Below, one piece after another: positions 52,901 through 60,646 of a DNA stretch of 60,646 bases. Position 1 is the stretch's first letter. Every line of letters begins with the position of its first letter. A program made the position numbers and the translations under genes. Under the pieces are notes generated by a model. The model was not told the DNA's origin and did not search any database. It saw only the letters and a program-made list of their open reading frames with translations. Source of the stretch: Gemmataceae bacterium (GTDB lineage Bacteria > Planctomycetota > Planctomycetia > Gemmatales > Gemmataceae); contig JAKEET010000082.1 of NCBI GenBank assembly GCA_022616435.1, forward strand, positions 1 through 60,646. Direction: 5' to 3'.

Positions 52901-53926
52901 GCAACGAATCCGCACCTGGAACGACCCCAGTTTCGGCTGGCGCAGGCGGACCAGCAGCGCCGCCGTTTTCCCCTTGGCCCCGGTCGCCGGCGGCGACAGG
53001 TCCCAGCTCTTCAGCTCCGCCTGACGCACCGAAACGTCGTAGGGTTGCAGCGCCGGATCGTGCTCGAAGGTCAGGTCGGTCAACGCCGCCTGGACGGATT
53101 CGATGTTCACGTCGAAGTCCGCGAGCACGGTCCCCGCGACCAGTTCTTGCCGGGTGTCGATGACGGTGAACACCGGCTGCGCCCCGGCCGCCACGCTGCT
53201 CTTGCGGATGAGAAAATCGATCTGCGAACGGCCGGTCGCCTGGATGCGCCACAGGCGCTGACCCGGCAGCTCCGCGGCCAGCGGGCCCACCAGCATGCCG
53301 GCGCCCTTGCCCAGGGTCAGCGAATGATCCGCGGGGAGCTTGATTTCGAAGATCGTCATCGGACATGCGGGCACGCGCAGGTCGAAGCCCAGCCCGTTCA
53401 CGAGCGCCTGACCGCGCGCCGACCAATCGAAATACACCGTGTGCTGGCCGGGCTGATCCACCCACAAGCCGAGGCTCTTGCCGTCCAGGTCGCCCAGGAC
53501 CGCGTCGCCGGTCCCCACGTTCATCTTGCTCAACGCCAGGTTGAACGCGGGAACCGGCAAGATGCCTCCGGCCCGACCGGCGTGCCGGACGGTCCATTGG
53601 CCGCTGCCGTTGGTCAAGGTCGCGCCGACGAGCTCGGCCGTGTAGACCGCCTTGGTCAAGCGCGGCTGCCGCTGGGCCGCGTCGTGCGCCGCGACAGCCC
53701 GCCGCAGCCGGGCCTCGAAGTCGTCGCGCGGCAATTGCACGAGCGTTCCGGAACGTTGCAGCTCGTCGGTGACGCGCTCGAGCGGGATGACGACGCGGCG
53801 CAAGGGGAATGGATTGGCGACGGGCTGCGTTTGGGCCCACCCAACAACCGTCCAGCCAATCGGCGCGCAGCCGACCAGGAAGACGATCGGCAAACTCGAC
53901 AGGGATAGCGGCCGGAGCATGGTCAT
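46946..53926 (-). CDS. giant exported beta-domain protein, apparent fusion of two modules
   Basis: 2326 residues from MTMLRPLSLSSLPIVFLVGC, four bases after the upstream gene; a Met at 53920 is an alternative. The first hydrophobic segment contains LVGC, a possible lipobox. Residues about 30-1160 are beta-rich domains with no enzyme motif; about 1165-1260 hold several membrane segments (VVGACVLLLVLVPVRG, LTILLLVVMVFGLF). A second signal-like stretch, GAVALLTAAGGWHAWAQTDP, follows near residue 1280, and a second module with similar opening (FVRPELLERFEEWEQ) runs to two or three C-terminal membrane segments (VVLIVIGIFCLSWLPHG). The layout equals two copies of the 1165-residue neighbour. A role in the envelope is inferred only from topology. 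Confidence 0.8.
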   Translation of the reverse strand: MTMLRPLSLSSLPIVFLVGCAPIGWTVVGWAQTQPVANPFPLRRVVIPLERVTDELQRSGTLVQLPRDDFEARLRRAVAAHDAAQRQPRLTKAVYTAELVGATLTNGSGQWTVRHAGRAGGILPVPAFNLALSKMNVGTGDAVLGDLDGKSLGLWVDQPGQHTVYFDWSARGQALVNGLGFDLRVPACPMTIFEIKLPADHSLTLGKGAGMLVGPLAAELPGQRLWRIQATGRSQIDFLIRKSSVAAGAQPVFTVIDTRQELVAGTVLADFDVNIESVQAALTDLTFEHDPALQPYDVSVRQAELKSWDLSPPATGAKGKTAALLVRLRQPKLGSFQVRIRCLAARSFAQEWTSPALRLRQALPRGETLQLVVPGAQPVDRWDAGQFRLVRTRSEKDGGQTLTLVDTDPEAAAPRRPRLTLTSTTSDLHVRQRTRWHIATTGMTLTTELACQVHRGQQFQLGVKLPGGGWRVDDVSAEPKEAVRTWTTTGTLLTIDLQRALDSRNPAKLSVRLRAPRAPAGAAAQPIPIPDVEPLGAASRHTTYAVHVEPSLHASLMGASAPAALPDAAQLRSESPPWFVFDYRNQSLTGALLVRGPRPAVDARLQQRVSLYRDRGDIEARLDVEPVAGRMSHLDLLLSAGVHGDWSVAGVGSAALPRLERNHAAEALAALLALGSRHGPEGFLTLAQAPRAQRWRLLLDEPLSHKTTVLLRGSFRPEPGRLVTPIVALPGGFWPIPQYGAGLATAAVGLRWDIPLATVLHAEHSDSEVVIQSAGLELTRSAWHGIKPHAGAGGSAARVYRADDNAALSALTVWTTPRAGAGEWGPVFDDATLTTYVDRGGECLHHFRFRVVRWSKPELPIALPWPARRVLAVRLDGQWLDRVAHESGADAIQLRLPMSLDGNGHWFDLLFSSEAVAAAGPLALDATAPMPRLPAPPVRQRRAWRLAPGLAPLHQEGLASLHQGLGSPAARLRAFWHSGGSLLDAAIPAAGDEWRVPQRRLLLDAEARLRQKSARERTLGEALEQLLFEGLKEQTPVVIDQRALLNAGIGPDTKLPGGAAAAGRPFWELAGLVYVPAPAAPVLTTRQQGHEWEWSGARHGRFDSTVAEAVAHGQDALGQLCRADVWLRCESASNGPSSAALPPMADRFAQGWTEWTAAAGATESSLRVVSLATVRVAGVVGACVLLLVLVPVRGRLSSANRLRLTILLLVVMVFGLFSLPATLAELAMWPAVLLVVLLLWEYPRFLHSARAHAGRRSTQLPRVMAGAVALLTAAGGWHAWAQTDPPEIYTVYYADAGPNRMLAFVRPELLERFEEWEQRAAQPAQGAVLIGARYQGKWQNAASDIQAHFDLFNFSDQATAHIPLGGVDLKEGAFLDGAPVFPTAAPGKLGFQVPVRGKGWHRLTLNMSVGHQAAGDYHEARAAIPALALTHLEWQAPAALMNLQVLRPAGNTRLTSTGSGTTQELRVHGGRDTSLHVRWQSPGLTPPAAEHEVREHYYWELDPRAPALTAVLAYTPARGNLTRLEMALPERIEVRGVEASAGGAALPLAKWQVRGDGGPRRLAVELAAPAAGPFAVQVRMAPRGPLLDNNISLRLPTPLQAKRLEGVLAYRLEGWETTDKVKNLSVTGLPPATFAGIWARSGGRDAVAPTRAYSFRAAANASLDLTLQPDRPNVRLDLDWLVQPARAELQAQATWASRREMLTADLALPAGLKVEDVRGVNVHHWTVHQQSLRVWLDKPSDRLSVGIAGAIDRPLKKQRFVLPAVKAAPAQTTTTVQVRAAAGWTIRPEKLSQLTPLPEAPDTRFQAAQTNYQGTFVLRASPVAPAFRTLTALEPRGGQVTVTASLHGWLPPGAVPELTVRLGPWSDAVPQLELSMPAVRQHHRRLDREHIWQFQFAPGGARPVSIKLRGSVEPGAALVVPRIAIDGAAILDQQITWPSGALAIRDIRGLKELKNAGPMTRHGLAAFAQGKPPSTWVVDDPKWHCALAAPATQAARPGKVLLAEQQAHPDGAGRWLHQADWLLLARELRELRLDLPAGAAPIAAFVDGHAVLPRSVAAGGVEIPLPAPSGLYQVRLLWRFPATGEQRWRPVLAAPTLADVEPAEVHGTATAPLDLAPPESAAGVPDGDVRRLAAVAQASIASADYWAKNASPEGAAAPLLAWQHHAQQALRHLEYQALLHNDLAAREAAVRMRKTFIPPRQDVATKGPDNTVVWSATRSDQGLPFYWTGAAPAIELQAAAPVGFVPWWSRETVVLIVIGIFCLSWLPHGLTWFVRLWPEQLAGLAALGWLLWGPSVVAVALVAIAALGRLIGLLIWIRRMTLEPHG

Positions 53927-53930
53927 GACG

Positions 53931-56900
53931 TTATTTGGCGGAGCTGCTGGACGAGGCAACGGATGGAGCGGGCGCATCGATCGTCGAAGGTTCGCGGGGC
54001 CGGGCCGGGCCGGGCCGTGTCACGGACGATCCCGTCGGCAGCCGTGCAAACCCCGGCATGACCACGATCTGCCGGCGATAGCGCTCTTGCATGAACCATT
54101 GCAAACCGAGCAAGACGGTCAGCACCGCCAGCCCCGGCTCGGCGCCGTACAGCACGGCGGGCAACAGCGCCGGCCACAACAACGCCGCGCCGACGACCCC
54201 CACGCAAAGCGCGGCGCCGAGCAACCAGAGCAATGCCCGGCCCAACGGGACGAGGTACATCGCCAACCCGACCGCCAGCACCAGGCCGGAACACGCCAGC
54301 AACCACCAGGGCCGCGGCAGGTGGAAGAGCCGCTGCACGGTCAAGCCCGGACGCCAGTAGCTCATCCCGACCGGCGTCGCCTCGCCGTCCTCGCGGCCGG
54401 TGAGCCACGCTTCGAGATCGCCGCTGGTGACACTCGCTTCCGGGGCCAGCAGCCACCCCTGCAGCGCCCAGCGATAGTCGAGGACCGCGCCCGTTCCCGC
54501 GACCACGGCGACATGATCGGCGGGCAAATCCACCTGCCAGCGGACCGTGCCGGGCAACACCTCGCCGTGCCACTTCGGGGGGTGGAGAAGGGTTCGGCCC
54601 AGGTACTTACCTTCGATCTGCGAAGCCAACAGCTTGTATTCCAGCTCCAGAAACACGGGCTGGTTGTGGAGACTCGGCAGGTCGTGGGGCAAATCGATGG
54701 CGGCCACGTTCCACACCGGATCGTTCCACGGCAGGACTTTCTCCTGTTTATCCGCGCCGAAGCGGACGGCCAGCAACCCGGAATCGCGGCCGCGCACGGG
54801 GACCGGGAGTTCCACGGTCAACTGCCGCGCCGCCAGCTTCCGCACCAGGAAGCGAGCTCGGTAGAACTGGTTGCCGCTGTCGTCGACGTGGACCTGCATC
54901 AGCGTGCGATCGCACAGGAGCGGCGCCAGGGCGCCTTGCGACGCCGGTCGCAACTGCATGGTCAAGGGCACGCGCGTCCCCACGCCCTGGACCACCAGGG
55001 CCGGCAGGCTGTCGCGGCCCGGCACGAGTTCGATGCCGCGCTCATGCCAGTCGGCCGCTCCAGGCGCCAGCGCCGGGAAGGCGCCGGGAGCGCACCACAC
55101 TCGGACCTTGGCGTCGTGCCGCGTCGTTCCTTCTGGCCAGACCAGCGGCACGGTCCACACTCGGGGACCCGGTTTGTCCGCTTCGTCCGCCGCCGGCACC
55201 GGCGCGTCGAATTCGAGAACCAGCTCGCACTTGCCCACGACATCGGCGAACGGAGTGATCCAAAGGGCGCCTTCCTCCGGAATCGGCTCGCCGAGCAGCT
55301 TGCCGCCGGAGACCACTTGCACGCGCTTCAGCTCCGCCGGGACACGAAACCGCAAGTTGCCCGAAGCCGCGCCTTTGGCGGACGTCACCACGAAACTCAG
55401 GTGCTGTCGAACCTGCGCGGAGCGCTCGTGAACGACGACGTTGGCCACGGCCGCCACCGCCAAGGGGGGTTGAAACGGCCGCCAGGCCACATCGACCGCG
55501 GCGGGGGCCGCCTCCAGCTGGCGGAACCAGTGGTGCCGCTCGGGAACCGGCTCCTCGCCGCCGTTCGGCCCGTTCAGCAATTCGACCAGCGGCCCACTGT
55601 GAACGGACAAGGAGCCGCCGCGATCGAGGATTCCCAGGGGCCGCGGCAGCTCGACCCGCAGGCGGTCAGCGCCCGCCGGCGCCGCGTACTTGCCATGGAT
55701 CGTCAGCGTGAATTGCTTGGCGTTCTGGCGCGACCAACGCAGCCGGGCCCGCCGCGCCCCGTCGGGCTGCGTCAGCTCGCTGCCGTCCTCCTCCCAGCGA
55801 AACTCGACCGGCGCGGCCCAGTCCAAGCGGCCGCGGCGGGGGACCATGCTGGCCCAGGGCAGGCTGGCGGGAAACGCGACGCCCGGCATTCCCAGCAACC
55901 CTTCGAGTCCGGTCACGCGCTGGCGCGGCAGCTGCACGTCCAGGAAGTCCGTGATCTCCGCCAGCGACTTGGCCTGGATGCGCGTCGTCGTCTCGACGTA
56001 CCAGACGTCCGCGTCGCCTTTGAGTCGAACCGTGTGATCGGTTTGCGTTTCCGCCAGTCCGCCGCTGGCCTTGAACTCCAGCTCGACCGGCGCCTTCGTC
56101 GCGGTGCTTCCGGGCGCCGGCGTCACCACGTAGTGGAACAACGCCAGGTTCTCGAGCCCGGGCTGGGCTGCGGGCAGTTCCCGCTGGGTTACCTCGCCCT
56201 GGCGGTGGAACACCAGCCTCTGCCCGCGCAGCGCGTCCGGCGCCGCCTGCACCAGCACGCTGCCCTGCTGGCGGAATGCGCCCGCCGCCGCAAACGGGCC
56301 GACCGCCATTCTTGGCGTCGGCCGCTGGACACTCGTTTGCAGCGCGATCGTGATGCGCTCCGACGTCGCATCCTTGAGTTGCAAGACATGCCATGGGTTC
56401 TTCGCATCCGGCGGCGTCCACTGATACGATCCGGCGGGGAGCGACTTGACGGTCGGCGCGGCGCCCGGCGGCAGCAGCAGGCGCCATTCCTTGGTTTGGC
56501 CGCGCCAGTCCTCCACCACGAGGTCCGCGTGAATCTGGGCGAACGTTTCTTCGAGCTTGACCGTTGCCTGGACATCGAGCACCAGCAACGGCCGGCCGCT
56601 TGCCACGGCCTGCGGCTCCTTCCAGGCGATGTTCACCTGCTTCGCGGCGCCCAGCGGCATGTCCCAGCGGCCCGGCGACCTGGTGGTTTTAACGGCATCG
56701 TTGACGCGCAGGTTCTTCACGGCCGGCGGAAGTTCCAGACTCAAGGTCGTGACCAGCGCTCCCGGCAATCCCAGGTCCAAGCCGCGCTCGGGCCCCGTCA
56801 ATCCGAGCGTCTTCTTGACGGCGACGGGCGCCTTGAGGTTCAACTTGAGCTGGTGGGTCCCTTCCTTGGGCACGCGCACCACGAAACCGTCGTCGCCGTA

Positions 56901-57428
56901 GTCGAGCTGCGCCACGGCCTTGTCCAGGTCGCCTTCGTCGACCAGATGCGCGCCTTGCAAGCCGAGGACCACCCGCGCGTTCGGCTGCTGGGTCGAGAAG
57001 GTGAACTCCGCCTTGAGCGCGACGTAATCGCCGTCCAGCTTGCCCGTCAATCGGCACGAGTGCGTGGTCGCCTTGTCGGCCTTGAGCTGCTGTTCCAGGG
57101 CTTGAATGCGGCTGCGCAGCTCCTCGTATCTCTCCAGCGACAGATACACGGCCTCGGGAATGAACTCGGCGACGTCCTGCACTTTCTCAATGAGGATGAC
57201 AATGGCGTCGGCGGGGAGCTTGAGCTTGTCGAGAGTTGGCCGCGGGCGTGACGTCGTGTCGTTGCCTTTGGCCTCTTTCGCGGACATCTTCCCGTTCGCC
57301 TTCTTCATGTCCTTGGCGGGCTGCTTCGCTGCGTCTTTGGGGTCCTTGGTCTGCGGCTGCGCGGACTGTCCAAGCGCACCGAGTGCCACGAACGCAAACA
57401 ACGCGAGGCAAGCCAGCAACGGCCGCAT
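53931..57428 (-). CDS. large exported beta-domain protein with C-terminal membrane anchors
   Basis: 1165 residues from MRPLLACLALFAFVALGALG, GGGAG upstream. After the signal peptide comes a Lys-rich stretch (KDPKDAAKQPAKDMKKANGK) and then a module opening YLSLERYEELRSRIQALEQQ, a short coiled coil, followed by TGKLDGDYVALKAEF and long beta-rich domains to about residue 1010. The C-terminus has three to four membrane segments (LVLAVGLAMYLVPLGRALLW onward) and a basic tail. No catalytic motif is recognisable. The stop is four bases from the start of the giant gene downstream, so the two form an operon of paralogues. Family not recognised. Confidence 0.82.
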   Translation of the reverse strand: MRPLLACLALFAFVALGALGQSAQPQTKDPKDAAKQPAKDMKKANGKMSAKEAKGNDTTSRPRPTLDKLKLPADAIVILIEKVQDVAEFIPEAVYLSLERYEELRSRIQALEQQLKADKATTHSCRLTGKLDGDYVALKAEFTFSTQQPNARVVLGLQGAHLVDEGDLDKAVAQLDYGDDGFVVRVPKEGTHQLKLNLKAPVAVKKTLGLTGPERGLDLGLPGALVTTLSLELPPAVKNLRVNDAVKTTRSPGRWDMPLGAAKQVNIAWKEPQAVASGRPLLVLDVQATVKLEETFAQIHADLVVEDWRGQTKEWRLLLPPGAAPTVKSLPAGSYQWTPPDAKNPWHVLQLKDATSERITIALQTSVQRPTPRMAVGPFAAAGAFRQQGSVLVQAAPDALRGQRLVFHRQGEVTQRELPAAQPGLENLALFHYVVTPAPGSTATKAPVELEFKASGGLAETQTDHTVRLKGDADVWYVETTTRIQAKSLAEITDFLDVQLPRQRVTGLEGLLGMPGVAFPASLPWASMVPRRGRLDWAAPVEFRWEEDGSELTQPDGARRARLRWSRQNAKQFTLTIHGKYAAPAGADRLRVELPRPLGILDRGGSLSVHSGPLVELLNGPNGGEEPVPERHHWFRQLEAAPAAVDVAWRPFQPPLAVAAVANVVVHERSAQVRQHLSFVVTSAKGAASGNLRFRVPAELKRVQVVSGGKLLGEPIPEEGALWITPFADVVGKCELVLEFDAPVPAADEADKPGPRVWTVPLVWPEGTTRHDAKVRVWCAPGAFPALAPGAADWHERGIELVPGRDSLPALVVQGVGTRVPLTMQLRPASQGALAPLLCDRTLMQVHVDDSGNQFYRARFLVRKLAARQLTVELPVPVRGRDSGLLAVRFGADKQEKVLPWNDPVWNVAAIDLPHDLPSLHNQPVFLELEYKLLASQIEGKYLGRTLLHPPKWHGEVLPGTVRWQVDLPADHVAVVAGTGAVLDYRWALQGWLLAPEASVTSGDLEAWLTGREDGEATPVGMSYWRPGLTVQRLFHLPRPWWLLACSGLVLAVGLAMYLVPLGRALLWLLGAALCVGVVGAALLWPALLPAVLYGAEPGLAVLTVLLGLQWFMQERYRRQIVVMPGFARLPTGSSVTRPGPARPREPSTIDAPAPSVASSSSSAK

Positions 57429-57653
57429 GCTGCCGCTCCCAAGAATCAAGACCGCAGCGTCGCGAAAGGCCGGTCCTCATTATAACTGATTCCTTCGGAA
57501 AACCACGCGCAGAGTGCCTGGGTTGCCGAAGTTGACGAGCGGGTTGTATGCGGTTTGCGGGTGGTGCGGGGGTGGGAAGCGGATTCCCAACCCCCGACTC
57601 AGTTGACTCCGCCTCCCGATGATCAATTTGTCGATAGGCAACGTCGCCGTGGT

Positions 57654-59687
57654 TCACTTCCCGTCCTTCTTGCCCAACGCCTCCGCCAACCCCGGCACCC
57701 CCGCCGCGCCGGTCGGCGCCGTCAGGGACGATCCCGTGAACGCGTCGCCGATCGGCTCGTAACGGCCGCCCAGGTGCTTGGCCAGGAACGCCTCGGCCAC
57801 GGCATTGAAGGCGAGGCTATTGGCGGGACGGGCGAAGCCGTGGCCTTCGTCCGGAAACAACACGTACGTCACCGGGATGTTGCGTTCCTTCATCGCCTTG
57901 ACGATCTGGTCCGACTCGGCTTGCTTCACGCGCGGGTCGTTGGCGCCCTGGCCGATCAGCAGCGGCCGCTTGATCTTGGCGACGTGCGTCAACGGCGAGC
58001 GCTCGGTGAGGAACTTCTTCCCCTCGGCGCTCGTGAAGTCGCCAACGCGATCCTTGAACAACTGGACGGCCGGCGCCCAGTACGGCGGGATCGTGCTCAG
58101 CAGGGTGAGGATGTTTGAGGGGCCGACGATGTCCACGCCGCAGGCGAACACCTCGGGCGTGAAGGTCAGGCCGACGAGCGTGGCGTAGCCGCCGTAGCTG
58201 CCCCCCATGATCGCGATCTTGGATGGGTCGGCGATCTTCTTGGCCACCGCCCAGTTGACGGCATCGATGAGATCGTCGTGCATCTTGCCGGCCCATTCGC
58301 GGTTGCCGGAGTTGAGGAACTTCTTGCCGAAGCCCGTCGAGCCACGGAAGTTGACGCTGAGGACGGCGTAGCCGCGGTTGGCGAGAAGCTGGTGCAGCGG
58401 ATGGAAGCCCCAGCCGTCGCGTCCCCAGGGCCCGCCGTGGACGAGCAGGACCATCGGCACCGGCCGGCTGGGCATGCCGGCGTCCTTCGGATCGGCGCCC
58501 GGCGGCAACGTGAGATAACACATCAGGTCCATGCCGTCGCGCGACTTGACGACATGCGCATGCATTTTCTGCAATGGTTGGCCTTCGAGCGCTTGGCGGT
58601 TGGTGAACAGGAACTCGGCCTTTTGGGCGCCGCGGTCGTAGCGGTAGTAGCGCACCGGGCCGTTGTCCATCAGGAAGGCGACGATCCACGTCTGATCGTC
58701 GCGCGTCCGGCTGGTGATGGTCACTTCGCCGTCGGCCACCTTGGCGAGCACGTCGAAGTCGGCCTTTACTTTCGGATCGAAGAACTGCCAGCGCGTCCGG
58801 TCGTAGGTGAACGACACGGCCTGCAACGTGTGCTCGGTCGGGTGGAGCATGATGCCGCCGCAATCGGTGCGCGGGTCCTCGGCGATCACGGTTTGCTTCT
58901 TGGTCTTGAGATCGAGCGTGGTGAGGGCGCCCGTGTCGCGGCCGCGGCTGTCGATGAGGTATAGCACGTCGCCGGTCTTGTCGAACCCGGCCGGATTGGT
59001 GGTCAGCGTGTCGGCCATGGGGATCTTGGCGAACTCGGTCCAGTCTCCCTTGCCGTCGGGCTGAAGGACCAGGCTGCCGCCGTCGGGGGCGAACTTCATC
59101 GCGAAGCGGACCCTGTATTGGTCGTCGATCAGGAAGCCCCTGAAGCCATCGTTCTTCTGCAAGAGTTCCTTGGTCCCGGTTTCGAGATTGACGCGATAGA
59201 CGTCGTGGAAGCGAATATCGCGGTCGTTGAGGCCGATCAGGATTTCCTTGGGATGATGCGGGCTGACGCCGCTGATGGTGGCCCGGACCTTGGGCTGCGG
59301 CGTGAGGTCGTCGGTGGCGTCGGTGGTCAGGTCCACGCGATAGACGTGATAATCCTCGTCGCCGCCCGTGTCCTGCAGATACAGCAGGTGCTTGCCGGAG
59401 TAGGTCCAGTTGTAGTTTCGGATGCCGCGTTTCTTGTCGGCGGTGACGGGCCGGGCCTTGGCAAGGTCGTCAGCGGGAGCGACCCAGACATTCATGACGC
59501 CGTCGCGCGGAGCGAGCCAGCTCAGGTACTTGCCGTCGGGGCTGATCTTGGCCCCGGCCCGGTCGGGGTTGCCGAACAGCACCTTGCGCGGAATGAGCGG
59601 CGCGGCCGGACCTCGGTTCTGGGCCCACGCGGCCGGCGGCACGAGTGTCAGAGCAGTAAGGACGACGATGCGAAGGGAACGCGCCAT
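57654..59687 (-). CDS. exported S9 family peptidase, second copy
   Basis: 677 residues from MARSLRIVVLTALTLVPPAA, GAGGTG upstream; the open frame extends 289 codons further but that part reads through a repeat and is not coding. Signal peptide ends AWAQ. A propeller (about 35-400) with SPDGKYLSWLAPRDG is followed by the hydrolase: MVLLVHGGPWGRDGWG, Ser near residue 496 in GGSYGGYATL, Asp in GQGANDPRV and His in PDEGHGFARP. It differs from the copy at 44350-46461 in the propeller and C-terminus. Periplasmic peptidase. The 57429-57653 spacer before the giant pair shows nothing else. Confidence 0.92.
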   Translation of the reverse strand: MARSLRIVVLTALTLVPPAAWAQNRGPAAPLIPRKVLFGNPDRAGAKISPDGKYLSWLAPRDGVMNVWVAPADDLAKARPVTADKKRGIRNYNWTYSGKHLLYLQDTGGDEDYHVYRVDLTTDATDDLTPQPKVRATISGVSPHHPKEILIGLNDRDIRFHDVYRVNLETGTKELLQKNDGFRGFLIDDQYRVRFAMKFAPDGGSLVLQPDGKGDWTEFAKIPMADTLTTNPAGFDKTGDVLYLIDSRGRDTGALTTLDLKTKKQTVIAEDPRTDCGGIMLHPTEHTLQAVSFTYDRTRWQFFDPKVKADFDVLAKVADGEVTITSRTRDDQTWIVAFLMDNGPVRYYRYDRGAQKAEFLFTNRQALEGQPLQKMHAHVVKSRDGMDLMCYLTLPPGADPKDAGMPSRPVPMVLLVHGGPWGRDGWGFHPLHQLLANRGYAVLSVNFRGSTGFGKKFLNSGNREWAGKMHDDLIDAVNWAVAKKIADPSKIAIMGGSYGGYATLVGLTFTPEVFACGVDIVGPSNILTLLSTIPPYWAPAVQLFKDRVGDFTSAEGKKFLTERSPLTHVAKIKRPLLIGQGANDPRVKQAESDQIVKAMKERNIPVTYVLFPDEGHGFARPANSLAFNAVAEAFLAKHLGGRYEPIGDAFTGSSLTAPTGAAGVPGLAEALGKKDGK

Positions 59688-59776
59688 GATTGCACCTCGT
59701 ATAAGGAATGGTCGCCGCTGAGCGACTATCTTATGCGACGGTGAAATCGAAAAGAAGAAGATAAAGTACGGACGAT

Positions 59777-59888
59777 GGCGAGCGTCGCGGCGTAAGCCCG
59801 ACGTGACCGTACGGCGGTTCGTGAGACTCTGGGATACTGACACGTGCGAGGGATTCTGACACGTCGGGCTTACGCCGCGACGCTCGCC
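59777..59888. repeat. inverted pair of the GCGTAAGCCCGACG family
   Basis: A unit at 59777-59806 and its inverted copy at 59860-59888 pair over 29 bp with no mismatch I can see and a loop of about 53 bases. It is the same family as the tandem block at 30602-30737. In the loop, GACACGT occurs once more as a partial copy. It lies between the M42 peptidase end and the S9 peptidase start. Confidence 0.92.
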
Positions 59889-59899
59889 AATCGAAAACA

Positions 59900-60646
59900 T
59901 CACGGCACCCAATCCATCGCCCCGGTAACGGTGGCGCAGAACTTCGCCAGCAGCTTGGCCGCCCGATCCAGGTCGTCCAGACTCACGACTTCCACCGGGC
60001 TGTGCATGTAACGATTGGGGATGCCGACCAGGCCGGTGGCCACGCCGTCGCGCGTCAGTTGGATGGCGTTGGCGTCCGTGCCGGTCGCCTTGGCGACGCC
60101 GCGCCACTGCACCGGAATGTCGAGGGCCTGGGCCGCTTCTTGCAGGCGCTGCTCGACGTGCGGGTTGATGTTCGGGCCCCGGCACACTACCGGCCCGCCG
60201 CCGACTTTCACGTCGCCGAGCTGTTTCTTCTCGTTGCCCGGCGTGTCGGTGGCGTGCGTCACGTCCACGGCGACGCCCACCTGCGGGTGAATGCCGTAGG
60301 CGCTGGTGGTGGCGCCGCGCAGGCCGATTTCCTCCTGCACCGTGGAGACGCAGTACACCGCCGCCTGCAACGGTTGACCGTGCAAGAGCCGCAGCGTTTC
60401 CATCACGGTCCAGACGCCGACCTTGTCGTCCAGCCCGGGCGACGTGAACAGGCCGTTGCGCAACGCCCGGCACGTCAGATCGACGGTGACCGGATCGCCC
60501 GGCCGCACCAGCTCCTCGGCTTCCTTCTTGTCCTTGGCGCCGATATCGATCCACACGTCCTGGAACTGCGGCACCTTGTTGCGCTCTTCGCTGGTCAACA
60601 GATGCGGCGCCTTGCGGGCGATGACGCCGGGCGTCGGGCCCCCCTT
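59900..60646 (-). CDS. M42 family metallo-aminopeptidase, partial (5' end beyond the window)
   Basis: About 248 residues of the C-terminal part; the frame is open to the right edge. M42 enzymes are dinuclear metal aminopeptidases, often glutamyl-specific or tetrahedral TET-like. Visible blocks: SPGLDDKVGVWTVMETLRLL (bridging Asp), STVQEEIGLRGA with the catalytic Glu pair, AVDVTHATDTPG with a metal Asp, and IPNRYMHSPVEVVSLDDLD with the late metal His. The first metal His lies outside the window. Cytoplasmic. Confidence 0.9.
   Translation of the reverse strand, partial: KGGPTPGVIARKAPHLLTSEERNKVPQFQDVWIDIGAKDKKEAEELVRPGDPVTVDLTCRALRNGLFTSPGLDDKVGVWTVMETLRLLHGQPLQAAVYCVSTVQEEIGLRGATTSAYGIHPQVGVAVDVTHATDTPGNEKKQLGDVKVGGGPVVCRGPNINPHVEQRLQEAAQALDIPVQWRGVAKATGTDANAIQLTRDGVATGLVGIPNRYMHSPVEVVSLDDLDRAAKLLAKFCATVTGAMDWVP

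Noticed and set aside
49595..57251. Long plus-strand frames opposite the giant genes
   Set aside because: Composition is dominated by Arg, Gln, Ala and His with no hydrophobic core; the minus-strand frames have signal peptides and membrane segments.
59688..60554. N-terminal extension of the second S9 peptidase by 289 codons
   Set aside because: It reads through the inverted repeat at 59777-59888 and antisense-frame M42 sequence; a signal peptide and ribosome-binding site lie at 59687.

Overview
The window is a GC-rich chromosomal segment of a planctomycete. The gene content points there: many exported WD40, PQQ-propeller and S9-peptidase proteins, PAS-rich histidine kinase signalling, a Ser/Thr kinase, very large envelope proteins and many palindromic intergenic repeats. 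A Gemmatales/Isosphaerales-type relative is the best guess, but this is inferred from protein families; there is no rRNA in the window. No transposase, phage or CRISPR array is visible.

Left part (1-8.3 kb): small orphan and zinc-ribbon genes, a remnant of a STAND/NACHT-type NTPase, an APC-type permease, and the potassium uptake pair trkH-trkA on the minus strand. A tRNA-Gly(GCC) follows with its own strong promoter and terminator. Next (8.3-15.2 kb, plus strand) comes a housekeeping run: trigger factor, two clpP paralogues, a lipoprotein, an RsmC-like methyltransferase, a DUF985 cupin, a frameshifted DUF2179 remnant and an active-site-less class I glutamine amidotransferase homologue.

Middle (15.4-32.4 kb): a 14-repeat WD40 protein, a beta-carbonic-anhydrase-like protein, a two-gene nuclease-like unit (DUF4365 type) preceded by a cluster of palindromic repeats, a PQQ-propeller protein, a DUF104/PIN toxin-antitoxin pair, phosphofructokinase, a four-PAS histidine kinase with its response regulator, a divergent ATPase-PilZ fusion, a family 4 uracil-DNA glycosylase, hemE, an rbfA-like gene interrupted by an in-frame TGA, and a HEAT-repeat lipoprotein.

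Right part (32.7-60.6 kb): a Ser/Thr kinase fused to a receiver domain, a penicillin-acylase family hydrolase, a polytopic membrane protein, a PQQ propeller carrying EF-hands, a metallophosphoesterase, nusB, a PHP phosphatase, ftsY, a DUF4058 protein, and a minus-strand block of two S9 peptidases flanking two giant exported proteins (1165 and 2326 residues). The larger giant looks like two fused copies of the module found in the smaller one. A partial M42 aminopeptidase runs off the right edge.

The most distinctive features are the giant three-module protein family, at least ten different palindromic repeat families in 60 kb (several supply stop codons or C-terminal tails of genes), and the palindrome cluster beside the nuclease-like pair.
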